A stretch of DNA of 64,000 nt from the NCBI GenBank assembly GCA_027459785.1, contig DAIDGU010000073.1, positions 1 through 64,000 on the forward strand. Reading direction: 5' to 3'. The position numbers and the translations under genes were made by a program. Origin of the DNA: Ktedonobacteria bacterium (GTDB lineage: Bacteria; Chloroflexota; Ktedonobacteria; Ktedonobacterales; JACDGC01). The notes beneath the pieces were generated by a model that saw only the letters and a program-made list of their open reading frames with translations, made no database searches and had not been told where the DNA came from. Positions 8,821 through 16,700 of the stretch are shown piece by piece (positions within the stretch are counted from its first letter, which is position 1; each line of letters opens with the position of its first letter).

Positions 8821-9960
8821 TCACTCCTCGCCTTGCACCATCTTGGCGAAGCGGTCGAAGAGTTGGCGGTTGTCGCGCGGGCCGGGGGCGGCTTCGGGGT
8901 GGTATTGCACCGAGAAGACGGGCAGGCTCTCGTGTGCCAGCCCTTCCACTGAGCCATCGGAAATATTGTAATGGCTGACGCGGAAGCCGCTTTCCGGTGG
9001 CAGCGAATCGGCATCCACCTGGAAGTTGTGGTTCTGCGTCGTGATCGTCACCTCGCCCGTTGCCAGATCGATGACGGGGTGGTTGCAGCCGTGATGGCCG
9101 AAGAGCAGCCGGCTCGTCTTCGCTCCTGCCGCCAGCCCGACGATCTGGTGGCCCAGGCAGATGCCCATCAGCGGGATGCGCCGAGCGATGATCTCGCGCG
9201 TCAGCGCGATCAGGTGCGTCACCGTTTCCGGGTCGCCGGGGCCGTTGGAAAGCAGCACGCCGTCGGGTTGCAGTGCCAGCAGCCCGTCCAGCGCGATGTC
9301 GTGCGGGACCAGTGTCACGCCCAGCCCGCGATCCGCCAGGCACGCCGCGATATTCTGCTTGTAGCCGGTGTCGATCAGTACGACGCGCTTGGTGCCGGCA
9401 GCGACGGTATGAGCAGTGAGGTCGGTAATCGCCGAGACGGAGACTTCATCCACCACATCCAGTTCCGTTACCGTGCGGACGGCGCGGGCGGCGGCGACCA
9501 GGGCGTCCACATCGATGCTGGCGTCCGGCGGGACGAGGCGCGCGACGGCGCGTTGGGTGCCGTGGTCGCGCAGGTGGCGCGTGAGCGCGCGGGTATCGAT
9601 CTCCGCGATGCCCGGAATGCCGTTCGCCTTCAGGAAGTGGTCCAGCGAGTCCGTCGCACGCCAGTTCGAGAACTCGTCGCAATAGTCGCGCACTAGCAGC
9701 ACGGAGAGCCACGGGCGGCGCGATTCTTCCGCCGCGCGCGCCACGCCGTAATTGCCGATCAGCGGATACGTCATCACGACCATCTGCCCGCGATACGAGG
9801 GATCGGTGCAGACTTCCTGATAGCCGGTCATCGCCGTGGTGAAGACAACCTCGCCGCGTCGTCCCGCGCCAGCCAGCGCCGCCACCGCGCCGAACGCGCG
9901 CCCCTCGAAGAGCGCGCCATCCTCCAGCGCCAGCACCACCCGTGAATATTCCTGTTCCAT
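8821..9960 (-). CDS. carA: Carbamoyl-phosphate synthase small (glutaminase) subunit
   Basis: CarA hydrolyses glutamine and passes ammonia to CarB. The 379-residue length matches the family. The N-terminal CPSase small-chain domain shows FTTAMTGYQEVCTDPSY, and the C-terminal class I amidotransferase has the nucleophile in GICLGHQ and the His-Glu pair in QYHPEA. AGGA lies 9 bases before the ATG. It sits between pyrC and carB on the minus strand, each gap being occupied by a family A element. Unlike carB, pyrC and pyrB it carries no obvious foreign insertion. Confidence 0.96.
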   Translation of the reverse strand: MEQEYSRVVLALEDGALFEGRAFGAVAALAGAGRRGEVVFTTAMTGYQEVCTDPSYRGQMVVMTYPLIGNYGVARAAEESRRPWLSVLLVRDYCDEFSNWRATDSLDHFLKANGIPGIAEIDTRALTRHLRDHGTQRAVARLVPPDASIDVDALVAAARAVRTVTELDVVDEVSVSAITDLTAHTVAAGTKRVVLIDTGYKQNIAACLADRGLGVTLVPHDIALDGLLALQPDGVLLSNGPGDPETVTHLIALTREIIARRIPLMGICLGHQIVGLAAGAKTSRLLFGHHGCNHPVIDLATGEVTITTQNHNFQVDADSLPPESGFRVSHYNISDGSVEGLAHESLPVFSVQYHPEAAPGPRDNRQLFDRFAKMVQGEE

Positions 9961-9986
9961 TGCTTTATCCTATATGAAAAGTTTGG

Positions 9987-10096
9987 CGAACACGAAAGCC
10001 ACGAAAGCGAACACGAAGATCAGAAAAGGCAGAAATACACGAAAAAGTTTTAAGATATTTCGTGTCCTTCGTGGATTTTCATGGCTTGCGTGTTCG
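9987..10096. repeat. Family A two-armed element in the pyrC-carA gap
   Basis: The left arm starts CGAACACGAAAGCCACGAAA and the right arm ends CTTGCGTGTTCG as its imperfect inverse, with a short A/T-rich centre. At 110 bp it is the shortest two-armed copy in the window. Confidence 0.8.
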
Positions 10097-10117
10097 ATCT
10101 CGTAATCTTCGCTCATC

Positions 10118-11605
10118 TCATCCCTCGAATACAATCTTGCCGCCGCAGATGGTCATGGTTACACGCCCTTGTAACTCGACGCCGGCCAGCGGCGTGTTGC
10201 GCCCCTGCGAGGCGAATGTTGCCGGATCGACCACCCAGCGGGCGTGGGGATCGATGACGACGACATCGGCGCGGCGGCCCTCGCCCAGCGTGCCGGCATC
10301 CAGCGCGAAGGCGCGGGCGGGCGCACTGGTGAGCGCGGCGATCAGTCGCTTCAGCGGCAGCCGCTCGGCGTGGACCAGTGCCATGAGCGCGCCCAATGCC
10401 GTCTCCAATCCGCTGATGCCGAACGCTGCTTCGTCAAAGCAGCACGCTTTTTCCACCGCAGAATGCGGCGCGTGGTCTGTGGCGATGCAATCGATGGTGC
10501 CGTCCAACAGCCCGCCGATGAGCGCCTCCGCATCCGCCAGCGTGCGTAGCGGCGGATTGACCTTGGTGGCGGTGTTATAACGCGAGGTGGCCCCACCCCC
10601 CGACCCCCTCCCCATCTGCGGATGGAGAGGGGGAGATCCATCGGAGAGCGATCGGCCAAGATCGACACGATCAGCCTTAAAGGTTGATCTCCCCCTCTCT
10701 GTCGAAGACGGGGGGTGGGGCGCAGCCAGCAGCCCTTCGCGGTCGCCAGCGACCCAGGCGTGGGAAAGCAGCAGGTGGTGCGGTGTGACCTCGGCGGTGA
10801 CGCGCAATCCCTGCTCTTTGGCGCGGCGCACCAGATCTACGCTGCCAGCCACGCTCAGGTGCGCGGCGTGGTAGCGCCCGCCCGTCATGCGCGCCAGTTC
10901 CAGGTCGCGCGCCAGCATCACTGTTTCGCCGGCGGCGGGCCAGCCGCGCAGGCCCAGGCGCGTCGCCAGCGCGCCCGCGTGCATCACGCCCTGGCCCACC
11001 AGATCGGGATCTTCGCAGTGGTTGATGACGGGCTTGCCGGTCGGCAGGGCATAGGTCAGTGCCAGGCGCAGCATGCCAGCGTTTTTGACCGGCTTGCCGT
11101 CGTCTGAAAAGGCCACCGCGCCGGCCTCGGCCAGTTCCGCCATCTCCGTCAGCGCCGCGCCCGCCTGGTCGCGCGTGATCGCCGCGATGGGCAGCACGCG
11201 GATGGCGGCCTCCGCCGCCAGCGCCTTCACCCATTCGACCACCCCGCGATCATCGATCACCGGCTGCGTATTGGGCATGCAGCAGATCGTAGTGAAGCCG
11301 CCGCGCGCTGCCGCCCGCGCGCCACTCTGCACGGTCTCGCGCAGTTCCAGCCCCGGCTCGCGCAGGTGCGCGTGCAGGTCCACGAAGCCCGGCGCGACGA
11401 TCTGCTCTTCCGTCAAATCCACAGCACGCACCGTTTGCCCGCTCGCTTCCAGCGCCCGCGCGTGCGCCGCCACCTCGGCGGCTTTGCCGACGGCGCGGAT
11501 CGTGCCATCGACGACGATCAGGTCGCCGATCAGATCGACATCATTGGCGGGATCGACGATGCGCCCGCCGCGCAGCCAGATCGGCAGCGTCACATCACCC
11601 GGCAT
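10118..11605 (-). CDS. pyrC: Dihydroorotase, with a 44-codon in-frame repeat insertion
   Basis: Dihydroorotase cyclises carbamoyl aspartate to dihydroorotate, step three of pyrimidine synthesis. The amidohydrolase metal motif is DLHAHLREPG near residue 60, with further signatures NHCED, KVNPPLRT and ATDHAPHS. The start has GGAGGTG 4 bases upstream; the longer frame to 11644 lacks such a site. The product is 495 residues, against about 430 for this class. The excess is a block at about residues 296-339 encoded exactly by a family D element with 13-bp inverted ends. The block lies between the HHLLLSH and NPPLRT segments, near the substrate-binding loop, so folding around it must be tolerated or activity altered. 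Confidence 0.93.
   Translation of the reverse strand: MPGDVTLPIWLRGGRIVDPANDVDLIGDLIVVDGTIRAVGKAAEVAAHARALEASGQTVRAVDLTEEQIVAPGFVDLHAHLREPGLELRETVQSGARAAARGGFTTICCMPNTQPVIDDRGVVEWVKALAAEAAIRVLPIAAITRDQAGAALTEMAELAEAGAVAFSDDGKPVKNAGMLRLALTYALPTGKPVINHCEDPDLVGQGVMHAGALATRLGLRGWPAAGETVMLARDLELARMTGGRYHAAHLSVAGSVDLVRRAKEQGLRVTAEVTPHHLLLSHAWVAGDREGLLAAPHPPSSTERGRSTFKADRVDLGRSLSDGSPPLHPQMGRGSGGGATSRYNTATKVNPPLRTLADAEALIGGLLDGTIDCIATDHAPHSAVEKACCFDEAAFGISGLETALGALMALVHAERLPLKRLIAALTSAPARAFALDAGTLGEGRRADVVVIDPHARWVVDPATFASQGRNTPLAGVELQGRVTMTICGGKIVFEG
10590..10721. repeat. Family D palindromic element inside pyrC
   Basis: GCCCCACCCCCCG at 10590-10602 is perfectly inverted as CGGGGGGTGGGGC at 10709-10721. 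Inside, GATGGAGAGGGGGAGATC and GATCTCCCCCTCTC also face each other. The element is 132 bp, exactly 44 codons, and is open in the pyrC frame. A partial copy occurs downstream of sdhB. Confidence 0.85.
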
Positions 11606-11624
11606 GGCACACCTCCATTTGAAA

Positions 11625-11760
11625 GGGACGGGAACACGGAGCACACGGAATCTTTCACGGAGTTAACGGAAAAGATAAGAGCAGGCTTCGTAACTTTATG
11701 CATGTTGTTCATCATCTTCCGTGGCCCTCCGAGGCTTTCCGTGCCTTCCGTGTCCCGTCC
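11625..11760. repeat. Family A variant element across the pyrB 3' end
   Basis: Arms read GGGACGGGAACACGGAGCAC on the left and GTGCCTTCCGTGTCCCGTCC on the right, a CACGGA-type variant of the family A arm. The right arm encodes the last residues and stop codon of pyrB. Confidence 0.75.
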
Positions 11761-12830
11761 TTCATCTTTTCAGGGATGTCGAGCACACCGGCGGCCCAGG
11801 CGAGGACGGCCATGCGCACGGCGACGCCATTTGCCACCTGGCGCTCGATGACGGAACGCGGGCCGTGGGCGACGGCGGGATCAATCTCGATGCCCTCGTT
11901 CATCGGGCCGGGGTGCAGGATGGGCAGAGAGGGATACGCTGCCAATCTCTCTGGCGTCAGGCCATAGTGGCGGCGATATTCGCGCAGGGAGGGCAGAAAG
12001 CCGCCGGCCATGCGCTCTTTTTGCAGCCGCAACGCCATCACCGCATCCGCACCTTCCAGGGCGTGATCCAGGTCGTAGGTGAGGCTGACGGCGCGGTCGG
12101 GATATGCCGCCGCGAAGCTCTGGGGCAGCAGGGTGGTTGGGCCGCAGAGGACGACAGACGCGCCCAGCGCCGTCAGCGCCCAGCAATTCGAGCGCGCCAC
12201 GCGGCTGTGCTGGATGTCGCCCAGGATGACGATGCGCTTGCCGGCGAGGTCGCCCAGCGTCTCGCGCAGTGTCAGGGCATCCAGCAGGGCTTGCGTGGGG
12301 TGCGCATGCCAGCCGTCGCCAGCGTTGACCATTGCCGCGCGGCACCAGCGCGCCGCCGTTTCCGCCGCACCGGAGGCCGGATGGCGCAGCACGATGATCG
12401 CCGGCCCCATCGCGTCCAGCGTCTTGATCGTATCGAGCAACGATTCGCCTTTTTCCACGCTGCTGCCGGTCGCGGTCATGTTCGCCACATCCGCCCCCAG
12501 CGCCTTCGCCGCCAACTCGAACGAGATGCGCGTGCGCGTGCTGTTCTCGTAAAAAAGCGTGATGACCGCTTGGCCACGCAACACATCCAACTTTTGCGGA
12601 CCAGCGAATTCAGCCCCCGCTGCTGATCCAGCCTGGTGGGGTTCCTCTTCCGAGCCGGGGCAATGTGTTTCCAGTTCAACCCCCGGCGTGTCTGCCTGGT
12701 GGTGTGTATCCGCCTGGCGAGACATGTGGCCTTGCTGCTGATCGCGCAGTTGCTCAGCGAGATCCAGCATGCCGGTGATGGCGTCGCCGGACCAGTCTTC
12801 CAGGTCCAGCAGGTTGCGGCGGTCGCTCAT
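11712..12830 (-). CDS. pyrB: Aspartate carbamoyltransferase catalytic chain, with an N-terminal-domain insertion and repeat-derived tail
   Basis: PyrB condenses carbamoyl phosphate with aspartate. Family signatures are present: ENSTRTRISFE (phosphate binding), HPTQALLD, LGDIQHSRVARSN and LHPGPMNEGIEI. At 372 residues it is longer than the usual 300-310. About 45 residues (roughly 33-78, rich in Gln, His, Glu and Gly) intrude between the first helix and the LRGQAVITLFYENST strand. The last 14 residues (DGTRKARKASEGHG-type) and the stop are encoded by a family A arm. Its ATG overlaps the pyrR stop by 4 bases, indicating translational coupling. No regulatory pyrI gene is present. Confidence 0.93.
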   Translation of the reverse strand: MSDRRNLLDLEDWSGDAITGMLDLAEQLRDQQQGHMSRQADTHHQADTPGVELETHCPGSEEEPHQAGSAAGAEFAGPQKLDVLRGQAVITLFYENSTRTRISFELAAKALGADVANMTATGSSVEKGESLLDTIKTLDAMGPAIIVLRHPASGAAETAARWCRAAMVNAGDGWHAHPTQALLDALTLRETLGDLAGKRIVILGDIQHSRVARSNCWALTALGASVVLCGPTTLLPQSFAAAYPDRAVSLTYDLDHALEGADAVMALRLQKERMAGGFLPSLREYRRHYGLTPERLAAYPSLPILHPGPMNEGIEIDPAVAHGPRSVIERQVANGVAVRMAVLAWAAGVLDIPEKMKDGTRKARKASEGHGR

Positions 12831-13474
12831 GCCTCACCGCCTTCGCGCACCAGCACCACGGCGTCTTGGCCGTGCAATTCCTGCACCTGCACCTGCACCC
12901 ATTCATCCGAGCTGGTGGGCAGGTTTTTGCCGACGTAATCGGCGCGGAGCGGCAGCTCACGGTGGCCGCGATCTACCAGCACGGCGGCTTGCACGCGCGC
13001 CGGGCGTCCCTGCGCGAACAGCGCGTCCAGCGCGGCCCGCAGCGATCTGCCGGTATACAGCACATCGTCCACCAGGATCACCGTCATGCCGGCGAGCGAT
13101 TCGGGCAACTCCGTCGGTCCTAACGTGGGAAACGGCCCCTTGTCGCGCACATCGTCGCGGAAGGCGCTGAAGTCCAGTCGCCCGACCGGCACGTCGCGCC
13201 CCTCGAAGGCGCGCATATGCGCGGCCAGCCGCGCGGCGATGGGGATGCCTTCGGCATACAGGCCGACGAGGACGACATCACGCGCGCCATCGGTGCGCTC
13301 CAGGATCTCGTGCGCGATACGCGCGATGGCACGGCGCATCTCATCGGGATTGAGGATGACACGCGCCCGCCGCAGGTTGCCCTGCTTGTCGCGCACCTCA
13401 AGGAAACGGGGTGGGGGGGTGGGAGGGGAGTGTTTTGCCGCGCCATTGGCGCGCGGCGCACGTGGCATGACCAT
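12827..13474 (-). CDS. pyrR: Bifunctional pyr operon regulator / uracil phosphoribosyltransferase
   Basis: PyrR binds a conserved loop in pyr mRNA when charged with UMP or UTP, and many homologues also have uracil phosphoribosyltransferase activity. The PRPP motif VILVDDVLYTGRS is at residues 132-144. The protein is 215 residues against about 180 typically. The excess is an N-terminal tail with a proline run (HSPPTPPPRF) encoded by a C-rich tract resembling family D ends. AGGAG lies 6 bases before the first ATG. It is the first gene of the operon and preceded by its own predicted operator. Confidence 0.95.
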   Translation of the reverse strand: MVMPRAPRANGAAKHSPPTPPPRFLEVRDKQGNLRRARVILNPDEMRRAIARIAHEILERTDGARDVVLVGLYAEGIPIAARLAAHMRAFEGRDVPVGRLDFSAFRDDVRDKGPFPTLGPTELPESLAGMTVILVDDVLYTGRSLRAALDALFAQGRPARVQAAVLVDRGHRELPLRADYVGKNLPTSSDEWVQVQVQELHGQDAVVLVREGGEA

Positions 13475-13487
13475 CTGCCGCTCCTTT

Positions 13488-13505
13488 CTCGCCTCTCAGG
13501 ACGAG
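13488..13505 (-). promoter_or_regulatory. PyrR-binding hairpin in the pyr operon leader
   Basis: The transcript reads CUCG-UCCUGAGAGG-CGAG, a 4-bp stem closing a loop that fits the PyrR recognition consensus (UCCNGNGAGG). The hairpin ends 1 base before the AAGGAG Shine-Dalgarno of pyrR. No terminator or antiterminator is visible, so PyrR binding probably blocks ribosome access, as proposed for actinobacterial pyr leaders, and not transcription attenuation as in Bacillus. Confidence 0.75.
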
Positions 13506-13527
13506 GATTAAAGGACTCATCAGACGT

Positions 13528-13556
13528 ATTGTAGCACATCGGTGCAAAGCAATAAA
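13528..13556 (-). promoter_or_regulatory. Probable pyr operon promoter
   Basis: On the minus strand TTTATT and TACAAT are separated by 17 bases. The -10 box is strong and the -35 box weak. Initiation about 7 bases downstream would give a leader of roughly 45 nt containing only the PyrR hairpin and ribosome-binding site. Confidence 0.55.
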
Positions 13557-13669
13557 ATTCCCCCGAATTTCCTTGCCTTTTGCCGCTCTTCGGGCTACGA
13601 TGCAGGCGGAAGAAGATGCCTAGCCGTCGGCGATGGCTGATCCTAGCCCGTTAGGGGTTGCTGTTCCGA

Positions 13670-13685
13670 GCCAGGAGCTCCTGGC
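13670..13685. repeat. Perfect 16-bp palindrome
   Basis: GCCAGGAGCTCCTGGC is fully self-complementary. It lies in the gap between the pyr promoter and the end of the esterase gene, with no T-run. It may be a dispersed palindrome or a terminator core. Confidence 0.5.
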
Positions 13686-13705
13686 GCCCCCGTGCCGGAG
13701 CAAAA

Positions 13706-14662
13706 TTACCCGCCGGCATGCTCTTGCTGGCTGACGTAGAGGAAGGCGTCTACCCGGAGTGCGGTGCGCTGGCTGGCGGTGATGCCTGAGAGGCCGTGGC
13801 CACCCGTGTAGGGGATCAGTTGGACGGAGACATGAACATTTTGCAGCGCGCTTTGCAAGGCTTGGGATTGGGCGAACGGCACCGTCATATCATTGGTGCC
13901 GTGGATGATGAGCGTCGGCGCGCTCTGGGACGAGACGGCGAAGAGCGGCGAGGCGTCGTGATAGATCGCGGGATCGCCGGTCAGGGTCGCACCACCGAAA
14001 AGCGCGTTGAAAGCTTGGATCATCCCCGGCGTCGGTGTCGTGATGGTCAGATCGGTAGGGCCGTATTCATCGACAACACAGGTGGTATGCGGTGACTGAT
14101 CGGCGTAGAGACCCGCTTCGTCACCGGCATGAATGGTTTTGAGGACGCCCAGGAAGACGGCGAGATGGCCGCCAGCGGAATCACCCCAGCCGCAGAGCCG
14201 CTGCGGATCGAGGTGAATCTGCGCGGCGTGGGCGCGCAGCCAGCGCACGGCAAGCTGCGCATCCACAAGTTGCGCGGGCCAGATGTTGGCCGGGGCGAGA
14301 CGATAGTCGATGCTGGCAGCGACGAAGCCATGCGCCGCAAAAAAAGTGCATAGCTGAGCATATTGTTTCTTATCACCGACCATCCAAGCGCCGCCGTGGA
14401 TCAAGATGACACCAGGCAACGCGCCAGTCGCGCCCTGGGGCGTGCAGAGTCCCAGCGTTTCCGCCGGCAGAGGGCCATACGCCACATTGGGCTGCACGAC
14501 GGGGTGAAAACGTGCGGGCGGCACGCTGCTGCTCGGCGTCCCTGTCGGGTTGACGCTGCCGGTCGGCGTACTGGTGGATGAGCTGCCCCCGCATGCTACC
14601 ATTGCCAGTGCCACGCCGACCACCAGTGCGATCAGCCATCCTTGTCGCCGCCTGCTCGCCAT
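13706..14662 (-). CDS. Lipoprotein alpha/beta hydrolase (esterase/lipase, HSL-BD-FAE type)
   Basis: The N-terminus is a lipoprotein signal with Cys24 in the lipobox MVAC, then a Ser/Thr/Pro-rich linker. The catalytic domain has the oxyanion-hole motif HGGAW (89-93), the nucleophile elbow GWGDSAGG (Ser162), an Asp in HGTNDMTVP and a His in GGHGLSG. This is the arrangement of small carboxylesterases related to the hormone-sensitive lipase group, anchored outside the membrane. It is transcribed away from the pyr promoter region on the same strand. The substrate is unknown; short-chain esters or deacetylation of polysaccharides are possible. Confidence 0.85.
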   Translation of the reverse strand: MASRRRQGWLIALVVGVALAMVACGGSSSTSTPTGSVNPTGTPSSSVPPARFHPVVQPNVAYGPLPAETLGLCTPQGATGALPGVILIHGGAWMVGDKKQYAQLCTFFAAHGFVAASIDYRLAPANIWPAQLVDAQLAVRWLRAHAAQIHLDPQRLCGWGDSAGGHLAVFLGVLKTIHAGDEAGLYADQSPHTTCVVDEYGPTDLTITTPTPGMIQAFNALFGGATLTGDPAIYHDASPLFAVSSQSAPTLIIHGTNDMTVPFAQSQALQSALQNVHVSVQLIPYTGGHGLSGITASQRTALRVDAFLYVSQQEHAGG

Positions 14663-14819
14663 TGTTGCCCTCCATGCCAGCCTCTACCGCTAGCCCTACC
14701 GTTACACTTCTACAATGCTGATGTTAGTACAACGTAGGGCTGGTACGGCGCGTTTCAGCATGGCCATATGCTGGCACCGCATAAGACCCGTTGCGGGGAA
14801 AGTCGGTGGTCAGCGGGGC

Positions 14820-14900
14820 CGGACAGACAGGAATGTCTGTCCTCCGGTATCCTCGGTCTGTCCTCCGATACCCATCCTAATCATCGGCAAAGGGTATGAT
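14820..14900. repeat. Family B element
   Basis: It contains GGACAGACAGGAATGTCTGT followed by CC, a near-perfect palindrome, then a second partial copy (GGTCTGTCCTCCG), and ends with CGGCAAAGGGTATGAT, the characteristic family B right end. It occupies the gap upstream of the metallophosphoesterase gene, and its TATGAT end could act as a -10 box for it. Confidence 0.75.
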
Positions 14901-14946
14901 AAAGTGAAATGCGTTGAACGGCACTTTTTAACCAGGAAGGAGCGCT

Positions 14947-15453
14947 ATGCCTGAGCCACCGACCTTGCACCGCATCGGCGTCATCTCCGATACCCATTTG
15001 CCACAACGCGGGCCGCGCATCCCCGATGCCGCGCTGCACCATTTCGCGGGAGTGGAGTTGATCATCCATGCGGGGGATCATTCCACGCGGGATGCGCTCG
15101 ACCAGCTTGCCGCCTATGCACCGGTCGAGGCAGTGCAGGGCAACATCGAAGACGAGTGCATCCGCGCGACGTTGCCGATCAAGCGCGAGATCGTGGTCGG
15201 GGGCTGCCGCATCGGCATCGTTCACATCTTGGGCGAACGCACCCACTACGCCCGCAATGCTCGCCGCGAATTCCCTACCGCGCGGGTGGTCATCTTTGGC
15301 CACAGCCATATCCCTTACCTGGAAGATCACGATGGGCTGCTGCTGCTCAATCCTGGCAGCGCCACCGATCGCCGCTGGCAACCGCACTGCTCCATCGCCC
15401 TGCTCACGATCACCGACGGCCAGCCCCAGGCGGAGATCATCATGTTGCCGTGA
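14947..15453 (+). CDS. YfcE/MJ0936-type metallophosphoesterase
   Basis: The 168-residue protein has the calcineurin-like phosphoesterase motifs in order: ISDTHLP (15-20 region), HAGDHS, QGNIED, HILGE and GHSHIPY, then NPGSATDRR. YfcE-type enzymes use two metals to cleave phosphodiesters, though their natural substrate is unclear. In the usual GNCD motif the third position is Ile-Glu, a mild departure. AGGAAGGAG precedes the ATG by 5 bases. The gene is followed by the isoaspartyl peptidase gene 73 bases on, with a separate TACAAT box between, so it may be monocistronic. Confidence 0.88.
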   Translation: MPEPPTLHRIGVISDTHLPQRGPRIPDAALHHFAGVELIIHAGDHSTRDALDQLAAYAPVEAVQGNIEDECIRATLPIKREIVVGGCRIGIVHILGERTHYARNARREFPTARVVIFGHSHIPYLEDHDGLLLLNPGSATDRRWQPHCSIALLTITDGQPQAEIIMLP

Positions 15454-15526
15454 TAGCGGTGAATGCCGGACGTGCGCGACGTGTTACAATACGTTTACCC
15501 TATTTTTTTACACCGAGGAGCTTGCA

Positions 15527-16417
15527 ATGCCGCTGGCACTCATCGTACATGGCGGCGCGGGGGCCATCGCGCCCGCGCGCTTCACCGCTGCTCAGGCGGG
15601 CTGCGCCGCCGCCGCCCAGGCCGGCTGGGATGTCTTGTGCGCGGGCGGGTCCGCGCTGGAAGCCGTCACCGCTGCGGTCGTCGCCCTAGAAGATAATCCG
15701 ACCTTCAACGCCGGGACGGGCGCGGTACTCACCCGCGAAGGCCATGCCGAGCTGGACGCCGGCATCATGGACGGCGCGACGCTGGATGTCGGCGCGGTCG
15801 CGGGCGTGCGCCGCGTCAAGAATCCGATCTTGCTGGCGCGGCAGATCTTGCCGTTGCCCCAGGTGCTACTGCTCGGCTCCGGCGCGGAGGCGGTCGCTGA
15901 ACAGCACAGCATCCCATTGGTCGATCCGCAGCACTTCATCGAGGCGTATCGCCGCGCGCCGTCAGAGCCACAACCGGACGACGCGGAACCGTCGCTGCGC
16001 GTCGAGGGCAAGCACGGCACCGTTGGCGCGGTGGCGCTGGATGGCGCGGGCCACATCGTGGCCGCGGCCTCCACGGGTGGCATGGCCAACAAGCCGCCGG
16101 GGCGCGTGGGCGACACGCCCATCGCCGGCGCGGGCTACTACGCCGAGGACGGCGTGGGCGGCGTCTCCTGCACCGGTCAGGGCGAAGCCTTCATCCGCCT
16201 GGTGGTGGCCCGCCGGGTCTGCGAGGCAATCGAGCGCGGGGCCGACGCGCAGGCGGCGGCGGACGCTGTCATCGCGCAACTGGGCGCACGCACCCAGATG
16301 GAAGGCGGCCTCATCGTCATCGACGCCGCCGGCCACATCGGCTTCGCCCGCAACACCGCTGCCATGTCCTACGCCTTCTGCACTGAAAGCATGGCCACGC
16401 CCCAGGCGGGCATCTAA
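15527..16417 (+). CDS. Isoaspartyl peptidase / type 2 L-asparaginase (Ntn hydrolase)
   Basis: The 296-residue precursor matches plant-type asparaginase/isoaspartyl peptidase, which removes isoaspartyl residues from peptides and hydrolyses asparagine. Motifs are HGGAGA at the start, NAGTGAVLT, and the autoprocessing site KHGTVGAVA, where Thr165 becomes the N-terminal nucleophile of the beta chain. GNKPPGRVGD-like (MANKPPGRVGD) and GAGYYAED follow as in the family. GAGGAG lies 6 bases before the ATG. A much longer frame extends upstream over the phosphoesterase gene but is a shadow. A TACAAT box at 15485-15490 is the probable -10 element. Confidence 0.92.
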   Translation: MPLALIVHGGAGAIAPARFTAAQAGCAAAAQAGWDVLCAGGSALEAVTAAVVALEDNPTFNAGTGAVLTREGHAELDAGIMDGATLDVGAVAGVRRVKNPILLARQILPLPQVLLLGSGAEAVAEQHSIPLVDPQHFIEAYRRAPSEPQPDDAEPSLRVEGKHGTVGAVALDGAGHIVAAASTGGMANKPPGRVGDTPIAGAGYYAEDGVGGVSCTGQGEAFIRLVVARRVCEAIERGADAQAAADAVIAQLGARTQMEGGLIVIDAAGHIGFARNTAAMSYAFCTESMATPQAGI

Positions 16418-16700
16418 CGCCGCCCGCGCCCCATTCCTCCACGGGGAGGCGGTCTTCGTCCAGGAGCCTCCCCTGGCGTTGCTGCTGCTGGACACGGAAG
16501 ACGAAGGCGCAGCTTGCGGCCAAACACGGCTGAAACAGGGGCCAGATGTCCGCCGCGCGGTCGCTCACCTGCGCCCCTGGCGACCGTGCAATCGTTGGGA
16601 TGCCGCCCTCGGCGACCGCACGGCAACGGGGATGCTGCCCCCGGCAGCCCTGCCGGCACTGGCTGCGCTATTGGTTACACTCACCTCAACCGCCAGCGTC
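16418..16700. other. Gap between convergent genes, no recognised gene
   Basis: The plus frame stays open across this GC-rich gap (a stretch reading VFVQEPPLALLLLDTEDEG), but there is no start with a ribosome-binding site and no family resemblance. I see no terminator with a T-run for either neighbour. Confidence 0.4.

Noticed and set aside
5480-8971. Plus-strand open frame of 1163 codons opposite carB and beyond
   Set aside because: It is the antisense shadow of carB in GC-rich sequence. It lacks a family resemblance and a ribosome-binding site, and crosses the repeats of the carB-carA gap.
13475-13535. Hammerhead-ribozyme-like CUGAUGA...GAAA in the pyr leader
   Set aside because: The stems needed for a hammerhead do not form, and the same segment contains a better explained PyrR-binding hairpin.
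15068-15526. Longer N-terminal form of the isoaspartyl peptidase frame
   Set aside because: It overlaps the metallophosphoesterase gene in another frame. The conserved protein starts at the ATG with GAGGAG.
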